Below are positions 13,201 to 28,200 of a stretch of DNA of 64,000 nucleotides, in pieces. A program made the position numbers and the translations under genes. This stretch comes from Blastomussa wellsi. Lineage: Eukaryota > Cnidaria > Anthozoa > Scleractinia > Plerogyridae. The stretch is from NCBI GenBank assembly GCA_947652115.1, contig OX393564.1:20620333-20684332 (forward strand), in the 5' to 3' direction. The notes under the pieces were generated by a model that saw nothing but the letters and a program-made list of their open reading frames with translations, was not told the origin of the DNA and did no database searches. Numbering within the stretch: the first letter of the stretch is position 1; every line of letters begins with the position of its first letter.

Positions 13201-16200
13201 GAATTGCAACTAAAAGATTTACTACAAATACCGATACTAAAAAACAAGCCGAAGCAGAATTCGTTTTATTCTAAACTGTTTATTGGAATGAAGTACAGTT
13301 TATTGATCGTGATCCAGATTGGTATACCCGTAGGGTCAAAGAGGAAATACACATAAGACTTCACCCAAACAACATCAACAGGGACAGTGGAATCGAAATT
13401 CCAGAGGCATTGATGTGCACGATCAAAACACACACAACAAGAGAGCCGCACGACAGCGAACCACCGAGGGAACAACCAATTGCAACCGGAACAGCGAGGA
13501 TCGAAATGCATCAATCACAGCCAAGCATAACACGAAACCAGCCGACCCTATCGACTGACTTAGACTAGCAGTATGCAGCCGAAACGTCGCGATTCACTTC
13601 TCAAGAGACTACACAAGTGTACATCGTGAAACAAAAGATCATCATACAGGAAGAAAGTTGTACAGTGACGTTGGAATAGGCCTGCAACTTTGCCTTGAGT
13701 AACCTCTACTTATTACGGAATATTACCTTGATTCTTATTTCGTGAGAAGGGGATTCAAGTGTGCGAATCTCAAAGGGCATCTCTACACACATTTCCACTG
13801 ATAGCTCATACAAGTCTCTAAAAAGGGAACAAAAACAGATAACTTATTCGATAGCGAGTAAATGGGGTAAAGGTGAGGGTTTTCAGAAACTAGGCTCAAG
13901 GGACAGCGTGAAAAAACGTACAGCGCAAGTGCATGACGTCGAGGTTTCTCGAAGTGGTCATCGTCATCAAGGGAGACCATGAACCATTGCGATGACATAA
14001 TTTTAACCCAAACTTGCGAACTTGCGATGTAATGCACGAGAGACAGTGTTTCATAGGGATATCCAAACACCGAGAAGAGAGTTAAAAATGCGACGCACAG
14101 CGGAGTATTTTTAACGAACTTCGAGGTGTTTGGAATTGTGATGAAACACTGTCTCGAGTGTTTGATATATCTTCCCAATCGAAACAAAAACAAAGGTGTA
14201 AACGGAGAAATAAAATCGTCAAGATCTATGCTAATTAAGATCGGGTATCCAAGCCTCCTTCACGGTTAAGATTTTCTTTGCTTTAACTCGATGAATTATT
14301 AATGAGTTTGAGAAGCTAATAGCAAAAATTGGAAGCAAAATTATGAAGGTGGAAATTGAGAGCTGAAAAAAAACATCAAACAATCTACCTTTATTATATA
14401 TCTTAACCATAAGTATTCGGGGGTTTCTTTAAAAATTTAAAAAATGTTCACATTTTCAGTCATTTTCTCCTTTTTCTGCGGTGTCACTCAAGGCAGTACC
14501 CAGACTACCTTACTAAAAGAACGGGCGAGAAAAAGACGGATGACTGGAAACTAGTCAGTAGCTCCGCCATCCCAGAACTCACCTCAGGCTTTCATCCTGC
14601 ATCTTCACTGTGTGAACATCAGTCTAACGGAAAACAAATGCTATTGATTATAAAGATGGGTATGAATATAATGTAATCCGTGACGAAAGGAGAAATATAA
14701 CTGTCTTGTTACCTGAGCAAATTTTTGGTTGTATTTACTATATACATGACGTAATTTTCATAAGATTACACTACTTACACAATTCCCCAAGAGAAAAGTA
14801 ATTCACTACTTATTGCATCTTCCTGAGAATATGAGTTATTTTCTAGTGGTTGATTGAAAAGAAATAAGTGGAAAATGTTTTGGATTTATAACACAGGTCA
14901 TGCGCCTTTTACAGGCAGTTGCTTTTTGTTGCCCGCCATTGCTTGACATTCTCACCCACCCACTCTGGAGTTTTCAGTTGTTCCTGTTGGTTCCGTAAGA
15001 TTTTAGATTTTTAACTGATACGGAGCAAGTTCGTGTTTTTGACTTCCATGTAACGTTATTGTGAGATTAACGGCTAGACTTGCTGCGGTCGCCTTAACAT
15101 GGCTCTCAATGGTAAGTGAGAATAGCATTTTTACGATCATCGTTTTTGTTCAAAACCGACTAACAATGTCATACAGTAAAGGAAAGTAACCAAACACAAA
15201 GCACACAGACAAAGTGAAACACAGATCTGACTTTAGCAGAAGGTTACAAAATAATTCTAAGGCAATACTTTCGAACATACTACTGGTGAATAAGTCATTT
15301 AGCTGCCTTAAACCTCCGTTTAAAACCAGTCCTGGTGCACAACCATTAACGTAGAGATGAGTTTAATTTTGGGTTTACCTCGGTGTAAAAACCTGTGACT
15401 TTGATCTTTGTTTTTGATCCATTGTTTTTCTGTTTTATATTGTTTCGAGGTTCTTTGTTGTCTTGTTCGTTCTTTGTTTTACGTCACTCGTGAGTTTCAC
15501 AGGTTTTTACACCGAGGATGAGCCTTAATTTTCGAGACAATGAACGTGCAAGTAAAACTAATTTCCTGTGAAAGGTTGTGTACCACCTCTCTCAATTTTT
15601 TTCCACTATTGTTTGAAGGACTCTTAATAAGAAAGGTTCCTATTTGCTACTGCAACAAGTGTACAGCAAACCTGAATAACTTCCTCCAAAGCCTTGTCAC
15701 GTGTCCACGGTGCCACAGAGCCTGGGAGCGAGAAACAAATATGTTCTCTGTCCACTGCGAGCTCAGTGACGTAAGTTATCTTGATTAACACTAATGCACC
15801 GGGAGGAAGATTTCCTACACTGACGGTGAACACATCCTGAGAGAAGACACGAAAAACAAATTAAGCTTTGAATGATGTGTCCTAAATTTCCTATTTTTTG
15901 CCCACATGGCTTTGCCTGATACAAGCTCGTTCGTAAAGAACCCTTGCCTGGCGTTACGGATGCAATTTCAGGTTCACTCTTCATACGTGTTCTTTCTTTG
16001 TTTAATCATATTCAAAATGGAAATAAGACTGAATGAAGTCCACTGAATATGTTCAAAAACGTCAACAAGTGATTTAGTAACAAATTGCTCTTACGCCCGT
16101 ATGGTTACGGACAAAAATGGCCGATTCCCTATATGAGACTTGCGAGCAGGGAACCATGGTAGTTGAATTCAACTTCGCGCGCCAAGCCGCGTGTGATGAA

Positions 16201-19200
16201 TACAACTACCATAATTCCCTGTGCGCAAGTCCCATAGAGGGAATCAGGAATTGGACGACACCCTAATACTATTCAAAAAATATTGTACGATTCTCATCCG
16301 TAAGCAACGGATATCCTGTGTTATTATTCAACAAATTGTAACACTGTCCAAATATGGTCATTATGCTCTCAATATCCGTCAACTGCAGCTGACAGATTTT
16401 CTGTGGTATACGTCAAGTAACGATAATTAACAAAGCGCCACATAACGGACACTTTGCTAGCTGTTAAAGGCGCTTCGTTCACCATTTGTTGAATAGTAAA
16501 ACAATTATCCTGCTCAATCTTGCGGAATATCGCCTGATTTTAACCAACCTGACATACAGCCTCCCCGGGCGATATTCCGCGCGATTTCGCAGGATAATTG
16601 TTAAATATAAGACTCAGCATAACCACAGTTTCTCTAGCTGTAAAATGCCTTTCGTTGACTTTCGCCAATTCTGTATACGGTCTGTTTGGCAAAGTATCAG
16701 GCTATATTCCACGCGATTTCGTACGCTAATCGTTAAACTTCGGATTCGAACCATAACCAGTTATGTTACATGTACAAACAGCATCATGGGGCAAGCAATG
16801 ACACGTGACGTACCGGAGTTTCTTCGTCCATGAGGTAAGCCCCATGTCCTTGGCTAATGGCTTCCCGATATTCTTTGTGAGCCTGTTCTTTCTCCTTCAC
16901 TTCTCCGACGATATGTTTACCGTTGATGAAGGCCTCGAATCCACAAACTACAACAAGGCGGCACAAAAGTTATTAAGATGATTTCCACACTACATTCGAG
17001 CAATAATGGCAAAAAATATATTTACCAAAAAAACCCATAGCATGGTAATATTTTAACTACAGGTAAGAAGATCTTATCAAGACTTAAGCTCTCAAGCTGA
17101 CCCCGCGAGAGAAAATTGAATTTGAAGTTATCCATATTTCAGTTAAAAGGGACCTTTCGCGTTTGTTGAAAACACAATAACACACGCTTTGAGCATTCTT
17201 ACGAGGTTTGACATTAAATTTCTCGAGAATGCGTGGAGATTTAATCGCGGGGTCACCGAGAAATGAATTACAGTGAGAGGTTTTAAATAGTATTCAAAAA
17301 GTTACCGTGTTGTGAGTAGATATTTGGTAAATAATATTAGCACTTATTGCTCGAACTTTGAGCGGAATCCGTCTTAAGTACATTTCCTGTCACCCTCCAC
17401 TTGGATGGGATGATAGCCCAACGCAGGACTACCTAATTCTCTGTTTTATCTATCTTTTATTACTGTAATGCTTTGTGTTTTACATGAACCTTTGGCTCGG
17501 ACACTGAGGGCAACCTCGCCCCACGCTTTGACATTAATAAATTGATTGCAATCGTTACCTACCCCCTACCCCCACCTGACATTTGTTACGTTACGCAAGT
17601 TAATTCGTAGACTCTTCACGATTCTGATTGGTTCTTCCAAGGTTTTCTATTCGCTTTTTGCGCGCGAGTTGATCTTCAAAGAGAAATGTATTCTTAATTT
17701 GGCTTAAAAATATATACAATTGTAGGTTTAGACTGTAGGCCTTCCGGTGTCCACTAAAATACTTAGTCAAGGCAGTGCTGCTGAGGACGAGTAGTCTATT
17801 TGCTCAAAGAAAACTCGGGTTTGTAGCCTAATTGTGAATTATACTTCTGGGTGGATAGAGCTGGACTGTCAAGACTGTCAAGTCTGCATACGAGCCGATA
17901 GCTAGTGGCCCATTAGCCGGATTTTATCCCGGTTTCCTTAGCATGAAGCGACTGAGAGTTGATCTCGGTTGGTCTGACTGGTCGGACTGAGATAATGGAA
18001 AGCACACACAGTCTGACTAGAGACTGACCTGCAGCCATGTCATCCAAAGGAAAGACGTACTTGGCTTCTATGGGTGTGGTACTGGTGTTCTTGTACTCTT
18101 GGAAGACTATCACCTGAAGGGAAAAATATCCGAGTTATATTTGAACTTCTGTTAGCGTTACCCTATTGGAATAAGTATGTAAGCTCTCCTGAATTTGATT
18201 TAACAGTACTGTTGTGCAGTAATCGTTACCCAAGCCATCAATCACACGATCTCCCCTGGTCCGAGGAGGGTTGTCCAATATATTGGACATGACTGGGTCC
18301 GAGAGTCTTGCTGTTAACTGGTGTGTGGCCATTTAAGTGAAAGGTACTGAGAACTATTTTATTTGCAGAATGAAACCTTAACAGTGTTTTTAAATTGGAA
18401 TTTGTGCGGCGTAAGATTGAATGTGCTAATACACACGAAATCTTGGACGGGGAAACTGCTGTCTCAGTACAGTAAATTTCACTGACAATGGTATGTGAGT
18501 TCCTCTGTCAATTTATTAATAAAATAAAATATCATTAAATTTCCTCAGATACTAGCCACTTTACCTGTGCTGCAAGATCCAACAACCTGGCTTTGATGTG
18601 AACTGCCTGTAGCGGGATAGGCTTGTCTCCAGTCCCCTTAAGTCCTGCCTCGACTTTTGTCAGAGGATCCACGACTGACATCACATCTGTCAGGTCCACA
18701 GTGGAGTCTGGGAAAGAACATATATTTAGCACGTAACTACTCCACACATGGAGTTTTGTAAGAGATAACTAGCACCATCGAGGGAATAATTAAGAAGAGT
18801 GCTCAACTGTGAGATGTTTTGCACTCAACTATATATATTTAGTATATTCTCAGCTCCGACTATTGCATTTCTAGCTTTTTGATTGGCTAAAAAACTCCGA
18901 CTATGAGACAATAGTCGAAGTTTTACGTCATATGGAAAGTCGGGAGTCGGGGCGCGTGTGACCGGAAGTTGTATGCTCTTTCCGGACGCTTTGTAAAATT
19001 GTGGAAATAAAAATCGGCGGCAAAACCCGGTTTGAGAATTTACTAAAACAGTTATTCCATTCGCCCTTGTTGGATATGAAGTGATTATAACCAACTCGCG
19101 CTACGCGCTCGTTGGTTATTTTATCACTTCATATCCAACGCGGGCTCATGGAATAATTGTTATATATTTCATGAGTAGTTGGTGTTCTGTTGAGTGAAGT

Positions 19201-22200
19201 TCTACGAACTAGTCTTTCAAACTTATGAAACCATAAAAATAGCGCGAGATTCAATCGAGATTGGTTTTGTTTTACCACGCTCCATCTTTAGTACTCACCC
19301 AGATGCAAAACAGGGGCGGATCCAGGATTTTACTTAGGAGGGGGTGCACCACTAAGGACCACTGCACCACTGAGGGGTGACGTAAACAAACACATACTTT
19401 TTTTTCTTTTATTGGCAGAATACTGGACGTTTTATCAGAGACCATCAGAAAGCCGCATGTAATCTCAGGGGAGGGGGGCGGGGAGGATGTGCACCCCTGC
19501 ACCCCTTTTCTAGATACCACTAACACCAGGGGGAGGTACGCAGCTCTTTACAAGGTCCCACAGTATTGGCTGAAAACATGATAAACAAACAACAGTAACG
19601 ATGGACCCTAGCCCTAAAACAATGGAGCTGCGTGCTATTAAGATCCAATGAAATTAGAGGTTCTAGAGAGCTGCGAACTATCTCACACCACGACGTAGCC
19701 TGACGCAGGTTTTCCCGCGCTTACCGCACGTTACATGTATCTGCTTCGCGTTCTCATTGGCTGATTTTGTTTTTTGTCTTTCTTGTTATTGGACGTTGTT
19801 CGCTCAATGTCGAAGCGTGTGTCCGGACCTTTATGGAGAGGCCAGGAACTTTTAGTTTGATTTTTAAGGGGGCATTCAATACCTTCCGAATCAACTTCCA
19901 TTTCTTCATCTGCAAAGCCACTATCAATTGAGACATCATCCCTTGGAAGAACGCGATCACCAGGTACGACAAATTCAACCAGGTATCTGCAAAGAATAAT
20001 GAACCAAAAATTTAGGATGCAAATCAATGTGCTAGTCAAGCACACTTTCAATTACCTTATTTTCTGCTGGTTACCATTGTAGATGGCAAATTCATCGTCC
20101 TAGAAAATAAAAGAAATTCAATTACATTTGGTACTGAGGCTGTGTCCACACTTGGTGCTCACATTGAGGCTGTGTTCACACATAGGCTGCGTTTACACTT
20201 GGTGCCCATCTGGTGGTACTAGGAATAACATAGTGCCATGTTCACAGGGGGTGTGAACTCTAAGAAGGACTATTTCGGGAGAAAAACAAAATTCTTTCGG
20301 GAATCTGAAAATTTCTCCGGGAATCGGGAGACTCGGGATTTTTTTCGGGGAAGCATGAAGTGGTGTAGCTAAAATCTCGGGAAGTTCGAGAATTTTTGGA
20401 GAATGTCTCCAAATATTCGGGACGACATTCGTTTACTGTACATATGGTACTGCTAAACAGCATTTATTAGAGTTGTCACCCCCTCCCTGTTCAGACACTG
20501 GCAAGTTCTATCATGTACCGGATTGCAAGGGGAGCTTTACATTATCCCAGTCCGACCAACGGAGATCAACTGTTGTAAAATGGAACGACATTTTCCAATG
20601 AGACCGGGCCAAATCGGTGGAACAGTCCTCTCCATTTTGTATTCCTTTCCCCAGTCGGTCGGCATCCGAGAATCTGCTTAGCTGAAGTAGGGAAACTATA
20701 AACCAAAATAATTTGGTTTTATCAACTGGGTTGATAATGTGAATTGGCCACCGTAAAGAGATTCGAAAGCTGACGTTTCGAGCGTTAGCTTTCAAAACTC
20801 TTTACGGTGGCCAATTCACATTATCAACCCAGTCGATAAAACCAAATTATTTTGTTATACTTCCCACCTATACCTTCCCACCGAATTATTTTGTTAAACT
20901 GACCCCCTCTAAACTATAAACCAGTTTGTGAAAACGGAACGGTATATTTCGGTCCGAATATTCCGGTCGGAACGAACCGAAACGGGCCTTGCCATTTGAA
21001 TTCTTACGTAATCAGCGGAATTTTGGGGTAAATGGAAAGCACCCACGGCCTCGACTTTGTACTCGAGTACGGATATCGCGCCCAAATTCTGTGGTGGCTG
21101 TACTTAAAAAACAATGAGTTCACATTAGTACACAGTGAGAACTGTACTGGGGCACCATCCCAGGGCATCAAATGTGAACACAGCCTGATTCTTCCTCACT
21201 AACTAAACAACAAAACTGGTTCTTTTTCACTAAACAAACAACAAAAATAGCAAAATTCAATAGACGCAAATCTAGAAACTACCGATCCAGTACAGTACAG
21301 TACAGTAACATTCGACCTTGAAATCTGAAGGCTCATCCTCTGTGCTCATCAATCCATGACAGCTGTCATATCCAGATGGAGGCGACGCCAAGTCCATGGA
21401 AAACTTCCTGAATGCCTTTAAATTCATAAAATAAAGACGTCAAGGCCTAGCAAGACGCAATTCGACACAAGATTCCAACTTGCGTCACTGATGACTTGCG
21501 ACATCGTTTGGCCAGGAAGTACGAGCACTTGGGATAACAGAGAACAAATTTGCATGCAGCGCACAGAAAGTGAATGCAACTCTTGTTGCGTTTACACTGA
21601 GTGATGCATTGTAGTACTAGCCTAGGTGTATCTGCACCCACACGTAGGCTATTAGGGAGCATAAGAAATGACTAAGTCGACGGCGAGGACGACGCCTGGT
21701 CAAAAATGAATTTGTATTTTAAGTACGCATCTCGCAATTGCCTTGATGCATTGGGTACATCTATCGCTTTTAAACATAGCTCTTGTAGAAAATATAAGGA
21801 CAGCGTTTATTTTCAAACTAAATTTAGCTGTCGGGGTTCACGTTCTCCAAAGTACTCAGAATTTGCCATTTCCCATTGTTGTTTTGTATAGGACAGCAAA
21901 GAAATGTACAAAGAATTATAACGCACGTCCAGAGCTTTTGTACTCCTAATTAAATCTTTTGTTTAGTGACGTTCTCGTTCACGTTGCCGTTGTGGTAGAA
22001 TAGAGAGTTTTAGTAACTAGGACGCAACGACAACGCCACAAAACAATAGGTTTAATGAGCAAAAACAATCGCTCTGCACGTGCGTTTTATAGTTTTGTAT
22101 ATTTCTGTGCCTTCATCTGCAAAACAACAACGTGAAATGACCAAATTTTATGTTTTCTCGAGAACGTGAGCGCATGGCGGCAAAGTTTTCTTTCTTTTTC

Positions 22201-25200
22201 CTTACTTCAACGCCGCTCATAGTAATTTAGTTCCTGGACAGTTCGTCAGCATTTTCCAAGTTAAAAAATTTCAATAATTGCCAAAGCGTCACTGAAACGG
22301 GAAGTTATATTTTGAAATGAAGTTTTCGTTGTCGTTGCTAGAACTCCCTAACGAAATGGCTTGCATGCAATTGTGGATCCGTTGGGCTACCAGGGCTTTT
22401 ATACATGTACGCACCATTTATTGTCGTGTCTCTGTCACTTGTGCGCAGAAAATAACATCATATAAAGTAAGTATTAAAAAACCAACCACCCATTCTACAC
22501 ACAACATTGTTGACTTTGTTTACCAATTAAAAACTAAGTTAGTTTGTAACGGTTGTTCCTTTTAGGTTGACTGAGAAGTTTGGAAAACCAACAAGACGAT
22601 GTCTATAGTTGTCAGAAAGTAGGAGACATTGATTTATGCGCATCATTTGTCACTGTATTGCAAGGTACGTACATATCGGCACTTCATACCTTGACATTTC
22701 CCAAGGCGACCTCGTTAACAAGCATTAGCCTTGTTCCCTTGCTTCCAGGGGCTGAATATTTGGCACTCGTGCTAAACGAACAATTTGCTTGTCACAAGTT
22801 TGAATAGCAAGGGGACTTAATGAAAATGGTAAAAAATTATGGTAGTTAATGTCAAAAGAATGTCTTTCCCGGGAGGAGGGTACTCGACCCATGTTTGGGT
22901 ATAGGGGTGCCGTTGGGGGGGGAGGAGGGGGTTGGGGGAGGGGTTGGGTGAAACCCTGACACTGCTTAGGACAAAAATTATGTTAAACACCTACCCTGTT
23001 TAGGACAAAGAAAAACGTTTTCACTATACTACAGCGCTAATACTCTTGAAGCCATACCCTATCTAGGATGGCTCCAGGCCCTGATTAGGACCCTGGTAGG
23101 ACAGACTTGCTTGAAATTATATACCCTTCTCAGGACTGAGGGGTCAGCAACCACACCCTATCCAGCAGCACATCCCTGTATAGCCCAAATAAGGAAGTAC
23201 CCCCGGGATCTTTACAATTGCGCTGAATTGAACTATTGATAATGTCGAACTGAAGCGATTTCTTCCCGGAATAATTAGGCCACAACTGACGAAAATTCTT
23301 TAGCCCTAAGGGTTCACAGCTAAGGAATCAATGAAAAAGATGCTTCTTTATCGCATATATACTGTAACCAAATTTTAAACAGACCCACCACTCCACAGAA
23401 AGACTGGTGATGTATTTTCCAACCCCCATACCCCACCATAAACGTATAGTGTCCTCTCTGAATAGGCCCTCCGTCTATCAGAGTGAAAATCCAAAGGCAA
23501 AAAGATTTAATCGTTTTTGTGCAGTTTGCCTGACAAAGTAAGCTTCGTGCACACAATAACAACATCAGCATATTATGGCTCTTATTTAGACATACCTCGC
23601 AGCATTGGCAAAGTAAATTCCACTTCCTAACATTCCTGGATCGGACCGCTGTCCACCAAAGTCATCTACAACAATTTTGGGCATCAGAAGTCCTCTGCAA
23701 AGTGTGAAACATGTCTTAAATCAAACACTTCTCAACAGGGACCTGTTTCTCAAAAGCAAACTTTGAAACTGCAATTTGTTAGGACTAGATAGGAATAAAT
23801 ATTTGGGAATCCAAAGCTTTTGGTTAACGCCTGACCGCCCATCAGCATGCACAGAAAAAGAATGTCAAGTCTACTCACCTTGAAAGTATTCCAACAAAGT
23901 TTGTCGCCTGCAATGGAATTTAATACCCATTAGTGCAAATGTACAGTTAATTCCCTAATTTTGATTTCTTGTAACAACATAGCCTACACTTAAATACCAG
24001 TTTCTGAAACAGGAAGTAATTTTGAGTATTGCAATGCCTCCTGGATGGAATTATAGCCCATCACAACTAACCACCCAGCACGGTTTACCGGGTCTTCCCT
24101 TGTACCTCTGAGTGGAGGGAGTCACTGTAAGAACACAGCACAATGGAAATTTAATGCTGGAGGTAACCCTGCGATGGACTAGCATTCCGTCTAGGGGGGG
24201 GGGGGGGGGGAAGAAAGACTGCTAGTCCACACACAAGTTCAAAATCTCTTCATTGCTAAGAGGGGATTTAGGGGGTAAAATGTGAACTGGGATTTGCTGA
24301 ATTTTTTCATTGAGAAAATGGGATTTGGGTGGCTGGGACAGGGATTTTAGAAACAGAAAATGGGACTGAGATTAGGGTCAAACATAGGATGAGAAATAGG
24401 ATTAGGGTGACTGAGTCTGCTAATCTGTGAGTGTTTTATTCCATTGTAACATCTGTTTGCTTGTACCAAAATAGCCTGAGATAGCACGAAAATAAAGTCA
24501 AGAACTACAGCTCTTACCTTTGATGAATGGAAAAGGAGTGTTTTATTTCCAATTTCATGAGAAAAAACACTTTCTTCCACTGGGCGATGAATGGAGAAAA
24601 CATTGAGCACATTGATCTTAGAGTCACTGTTGGAGAAAGAGAGGGGGCAACTAAATGTACCTCCAGTTGTTTATAGGGTCAAATTCCAGACAGACACTGT
24701 ATAATTTCAACTCAAACACATGTACTGCCTAAGACTTTCGAAACACCATTTCCAGTGTTTATCATTTTTACAATAACATTATGTTTGTTTCCTCCTTGTC
24801 GATACGTACATGCTCTCTCAAAGTTAACTTTTTTGTCAAGTTCCACAGTGGCTATAAAAACATTAGCTATCAACACAACAAGGCGAGGGATGGGAAGTCT
24901 CCAATAAGAAGCTTCCACGGGAAGGGAGTGTACGTATTTTCCGACAAAACCCATTTTGTGCATAGGTGTTTAGGTGGTGTTCTATCATACATTAGACTTT
25001 TTCAAAGTCGTTCGCTTCTCATTTCTGGTTTGGCAGTAGCCACTTTTGGGCCTCCCTCTCTGTGAGCCTACAACTCGTAGGCAACTCGTAAGCAAGTCTA
25101 ACTCGTAGGCAACTCTAATCGTACAAGTACGTAACGTAACAGTACATAACGTAACAGAATACAAAAGTGGCAATTCTTCCAAGTTTTCTAAGTATTCTTA

Positions 25201-28200
25201 TGCTTCATATGATATATATGTCTGTCATTAGTTTACTAAAATAAAAGTGTTAATTACCCTATTTCACTTGAATTCACAAGTTCTCTGATCTTTTCAAACT
25301 CGGCACTGTCGTGCATCAAAAATTCAATATGGGACTTGAGTGCTCTGTACTTGGAGTACACACTTTTTCTTGTTAACCAGTTTGTAGTCTCACCAATACT
25401 AACCATGTCTTTGATGAGCTGAGAAGAGAAAAATGATATTACAAGCAGAATCGGAAAAGCAAGGCAGGTCAACAGTAAAAACCAGCCGGCCGGCTAGTGG
25501 CTTCAGACGTGAAAGGGTTAAGAGCTGTTCCTCCTTACCTGGCACAGGTCTTGTTTTTGTGCAATAAGGTGCCTTGAAGTTATCCCTCTTCCCCTGGTCT
25601 TGTGAGGAATCACTGAGAAAAACTCGTCTGACAGCTTCTGAATTACACCGGCACCTTCATCTGCATCTAATGATTTCCTCAATAGAAGTAAAATCGCTTC
25701 AGCTTTCTCTACATCTTCCAGCTTAATGGAGTCGACAGGAGTGACAAGAATGTCAGTGAGACTGCCTGTTGCTTCATTCCAGATGAAATCGATGAGGTTT
25801 GCAACTTCAGGGGAGAGGGCAGAGTCTTCTTCAGAGCAATAGTCAGTTACTGTCATCTGAAAAGAGGAAAAGAATGACTGTATAATATGTTTGATATCTT
25901 TCTGATACCTTCTTATCTAAATTTTTAAATTTTTAATTTAGCCATGGTCCCTACTACATTCAACCACTACAGCATTAACCTCCAATAAAATAATAGTCAA
26001 GGACCACTTCTGATGGGACCTTTTCAGGTCCCAATCGAGGGTGTCTGCTTGTGTTAGGTTTCAACTTTAAATATTCTTCTCAGAGTCGTAACATTAAAAT
26101 TAAAACAAAATAACTCAAACAGTTATAAATGTACAAAATATAATTGAGTTGGAAAAAAGTAACAAATCAATTTACATGGAAAACTAGCTGTTCTGGTGGA
26201 AAATCAAATGGAACTGGCCTTTCCACTGGACATTTTTTTGGACAAAAAGGAATTCCTTCAGAGTTATTCCTCTTTTCTTGTTTTTGACAGAAGGCTTGGA
26301 AAATCAATGTACCATTTTCTTTTTATGCTCCTTGATGAAATATGTGGCTGTGGGAAATGAAACGGAATGGTCCTTTCACTGGAAACTTCTCAAATGGCAT
26401 ACAATTGTACTGTACAATAATGTATTTGTTGGAAATTTGTACTGTTCCATTTGCTGGAAAGTTTTCATCAGGTTTTATGCACAAATTGAAAGCGTTTCTG
26501 ATATCATGCATAACCCTTTCCACATATTGCATGCCTATGACACTTGTAAAGCAAAGGGATAACATAGCTCTATATATACTGTAGAAATCTGCTTTATGCC
26601 CACATCGTTGTAATGTTGACAGAATACACACCTGCATCATTTTATCAGAGCCAATCTTATGTGACAGAATAGCATTCGCCCATTTAAAGCTATAAGGCGG
26701 CTGTGTCTGCCGATCATGTAAAGCTGTATAAGCCCCTAGTGCATCGGTTGCAGTTTCAAAGTATCTGCATTCCTTGATTCCTCGCTCACCCTGCTGTAAG
26801 AATTAAGTCAATACAACAGTATATTAGCATATGTATATTAGCATGAGACATCTGATCATGATTGTGCACGTGTTGCTCAGAATAAAAGAGGGTGTGAAAC
26901 TACTTAGATTTTGTGTTGTGTATTTTGTTTATACATCTGTAATCAGTATACTTTTTATACAGCTATCAATGTTAAGCCACAGGAACAAGTATAGTGGACT
27001 GGCACATTTTATTAAAGTTTAGTGGCTCTTTTGACCATCCACAAATGGAAATGCCCTGGGGTAGGGCATTTGAACCAAAATCTCAGCTCAGTTCAAATGC
27101 CCCACCTATTCCCAGCTTCCCCCTCCTGTGGCTTAATACTGATAGGTGCATTACCCTTAGTGCTGTAAGGTTTCCATGGTGTGTAAATATCCGATATCTT
27201 GAGCCAGCCCAGACAACATGTGGAGGAATGACATGTAGCTCAAGAGCATAAAACAACACAGCACTGCCAGAGGAATCTGATCCCTGGAAGAATGTGATGA
27301 GACAATTAATATTTAAATGAAACTTTTTAGCTGTACAGAACAGCACACAAAAGTGGCCTAGTTTGAATTATACAAGAAGATGAATGATGCATGTGACGTT
27401 CTACCTAGCCTTCAGTAGATCTCGAATGCGAAAAAAAAGTGAAAGATCGAAAGAGTGTGTTACAAGAGCGGCAAAGCCCCAAGCTATGAGTAATACGGGT
27501 GCCAAAAAAGAAGTTCTCTTCTTCCTTCCCAACCTCTCAAAACACTTCAGACTGTTTAATTTGGGCATAATCTGCAAGAGAGCATCTGCCTTGATACGTT
27601 TGCTATTATGCTCAAAATAATTCAATAAATATTGTAATATTTTATTAACTAATTACCTGTAACAGAATGTCTTTAGTTATTTCACATCTTTCCTCATTGA
27701 AGTTTGGACCATCTGATGCCTTATAAAGCCAAACTCTGAGATGAAAAAAGAGCAAATTAAGATATTAAAGGCCATTTCCAGTCTGTACTGCGCAGTCTCG
27801 GGATTTGTCTACATTTCTGTTTTGAATTCGTTGATACATTACACTTCGGGAACTGCATACATGAAGGTTTTTGAGTCCGCCATTGCGGGTTGTTTTGTTT
27901 GGGAGTTTGCAATTCTCTACTTGCACAAATCCCATAATACACCTCTTTTAACCCCCAAAATTTTGCACAATCATTGTTTGCAATTTCACCTGGGACATGC
28001 TACTGTGCCCAGTGCATGACTGCAAGTATATTTTTTCTTGTAAGAGGACATGTGTCCGACTAAGTCACCATTTTGATCAGACAAAACAGCAGTGATGCCG
28101 GATGTCATCTTACAGAGCTCCTCTATAAATTGGCGTTTGCATCGGAAGGCGTAAAAAATTGTCCGGACATTCTGTCTGTCTATAGTCGGGATTTAATCAG

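Noticed and set aside
13783..14193. 136-codon minus-strand open frame
   Set aside because: It overlaps PARP4 exon 21 in another frame and a stem-loop repeat. No recognisable domain.
15100..15120. ATG followed by GTAAGTGAG on the plus strand, like a first coding exon
   Set aside because: Only five codons, inside a PARP4 intron, with no downstream plus-strand exons recognised.
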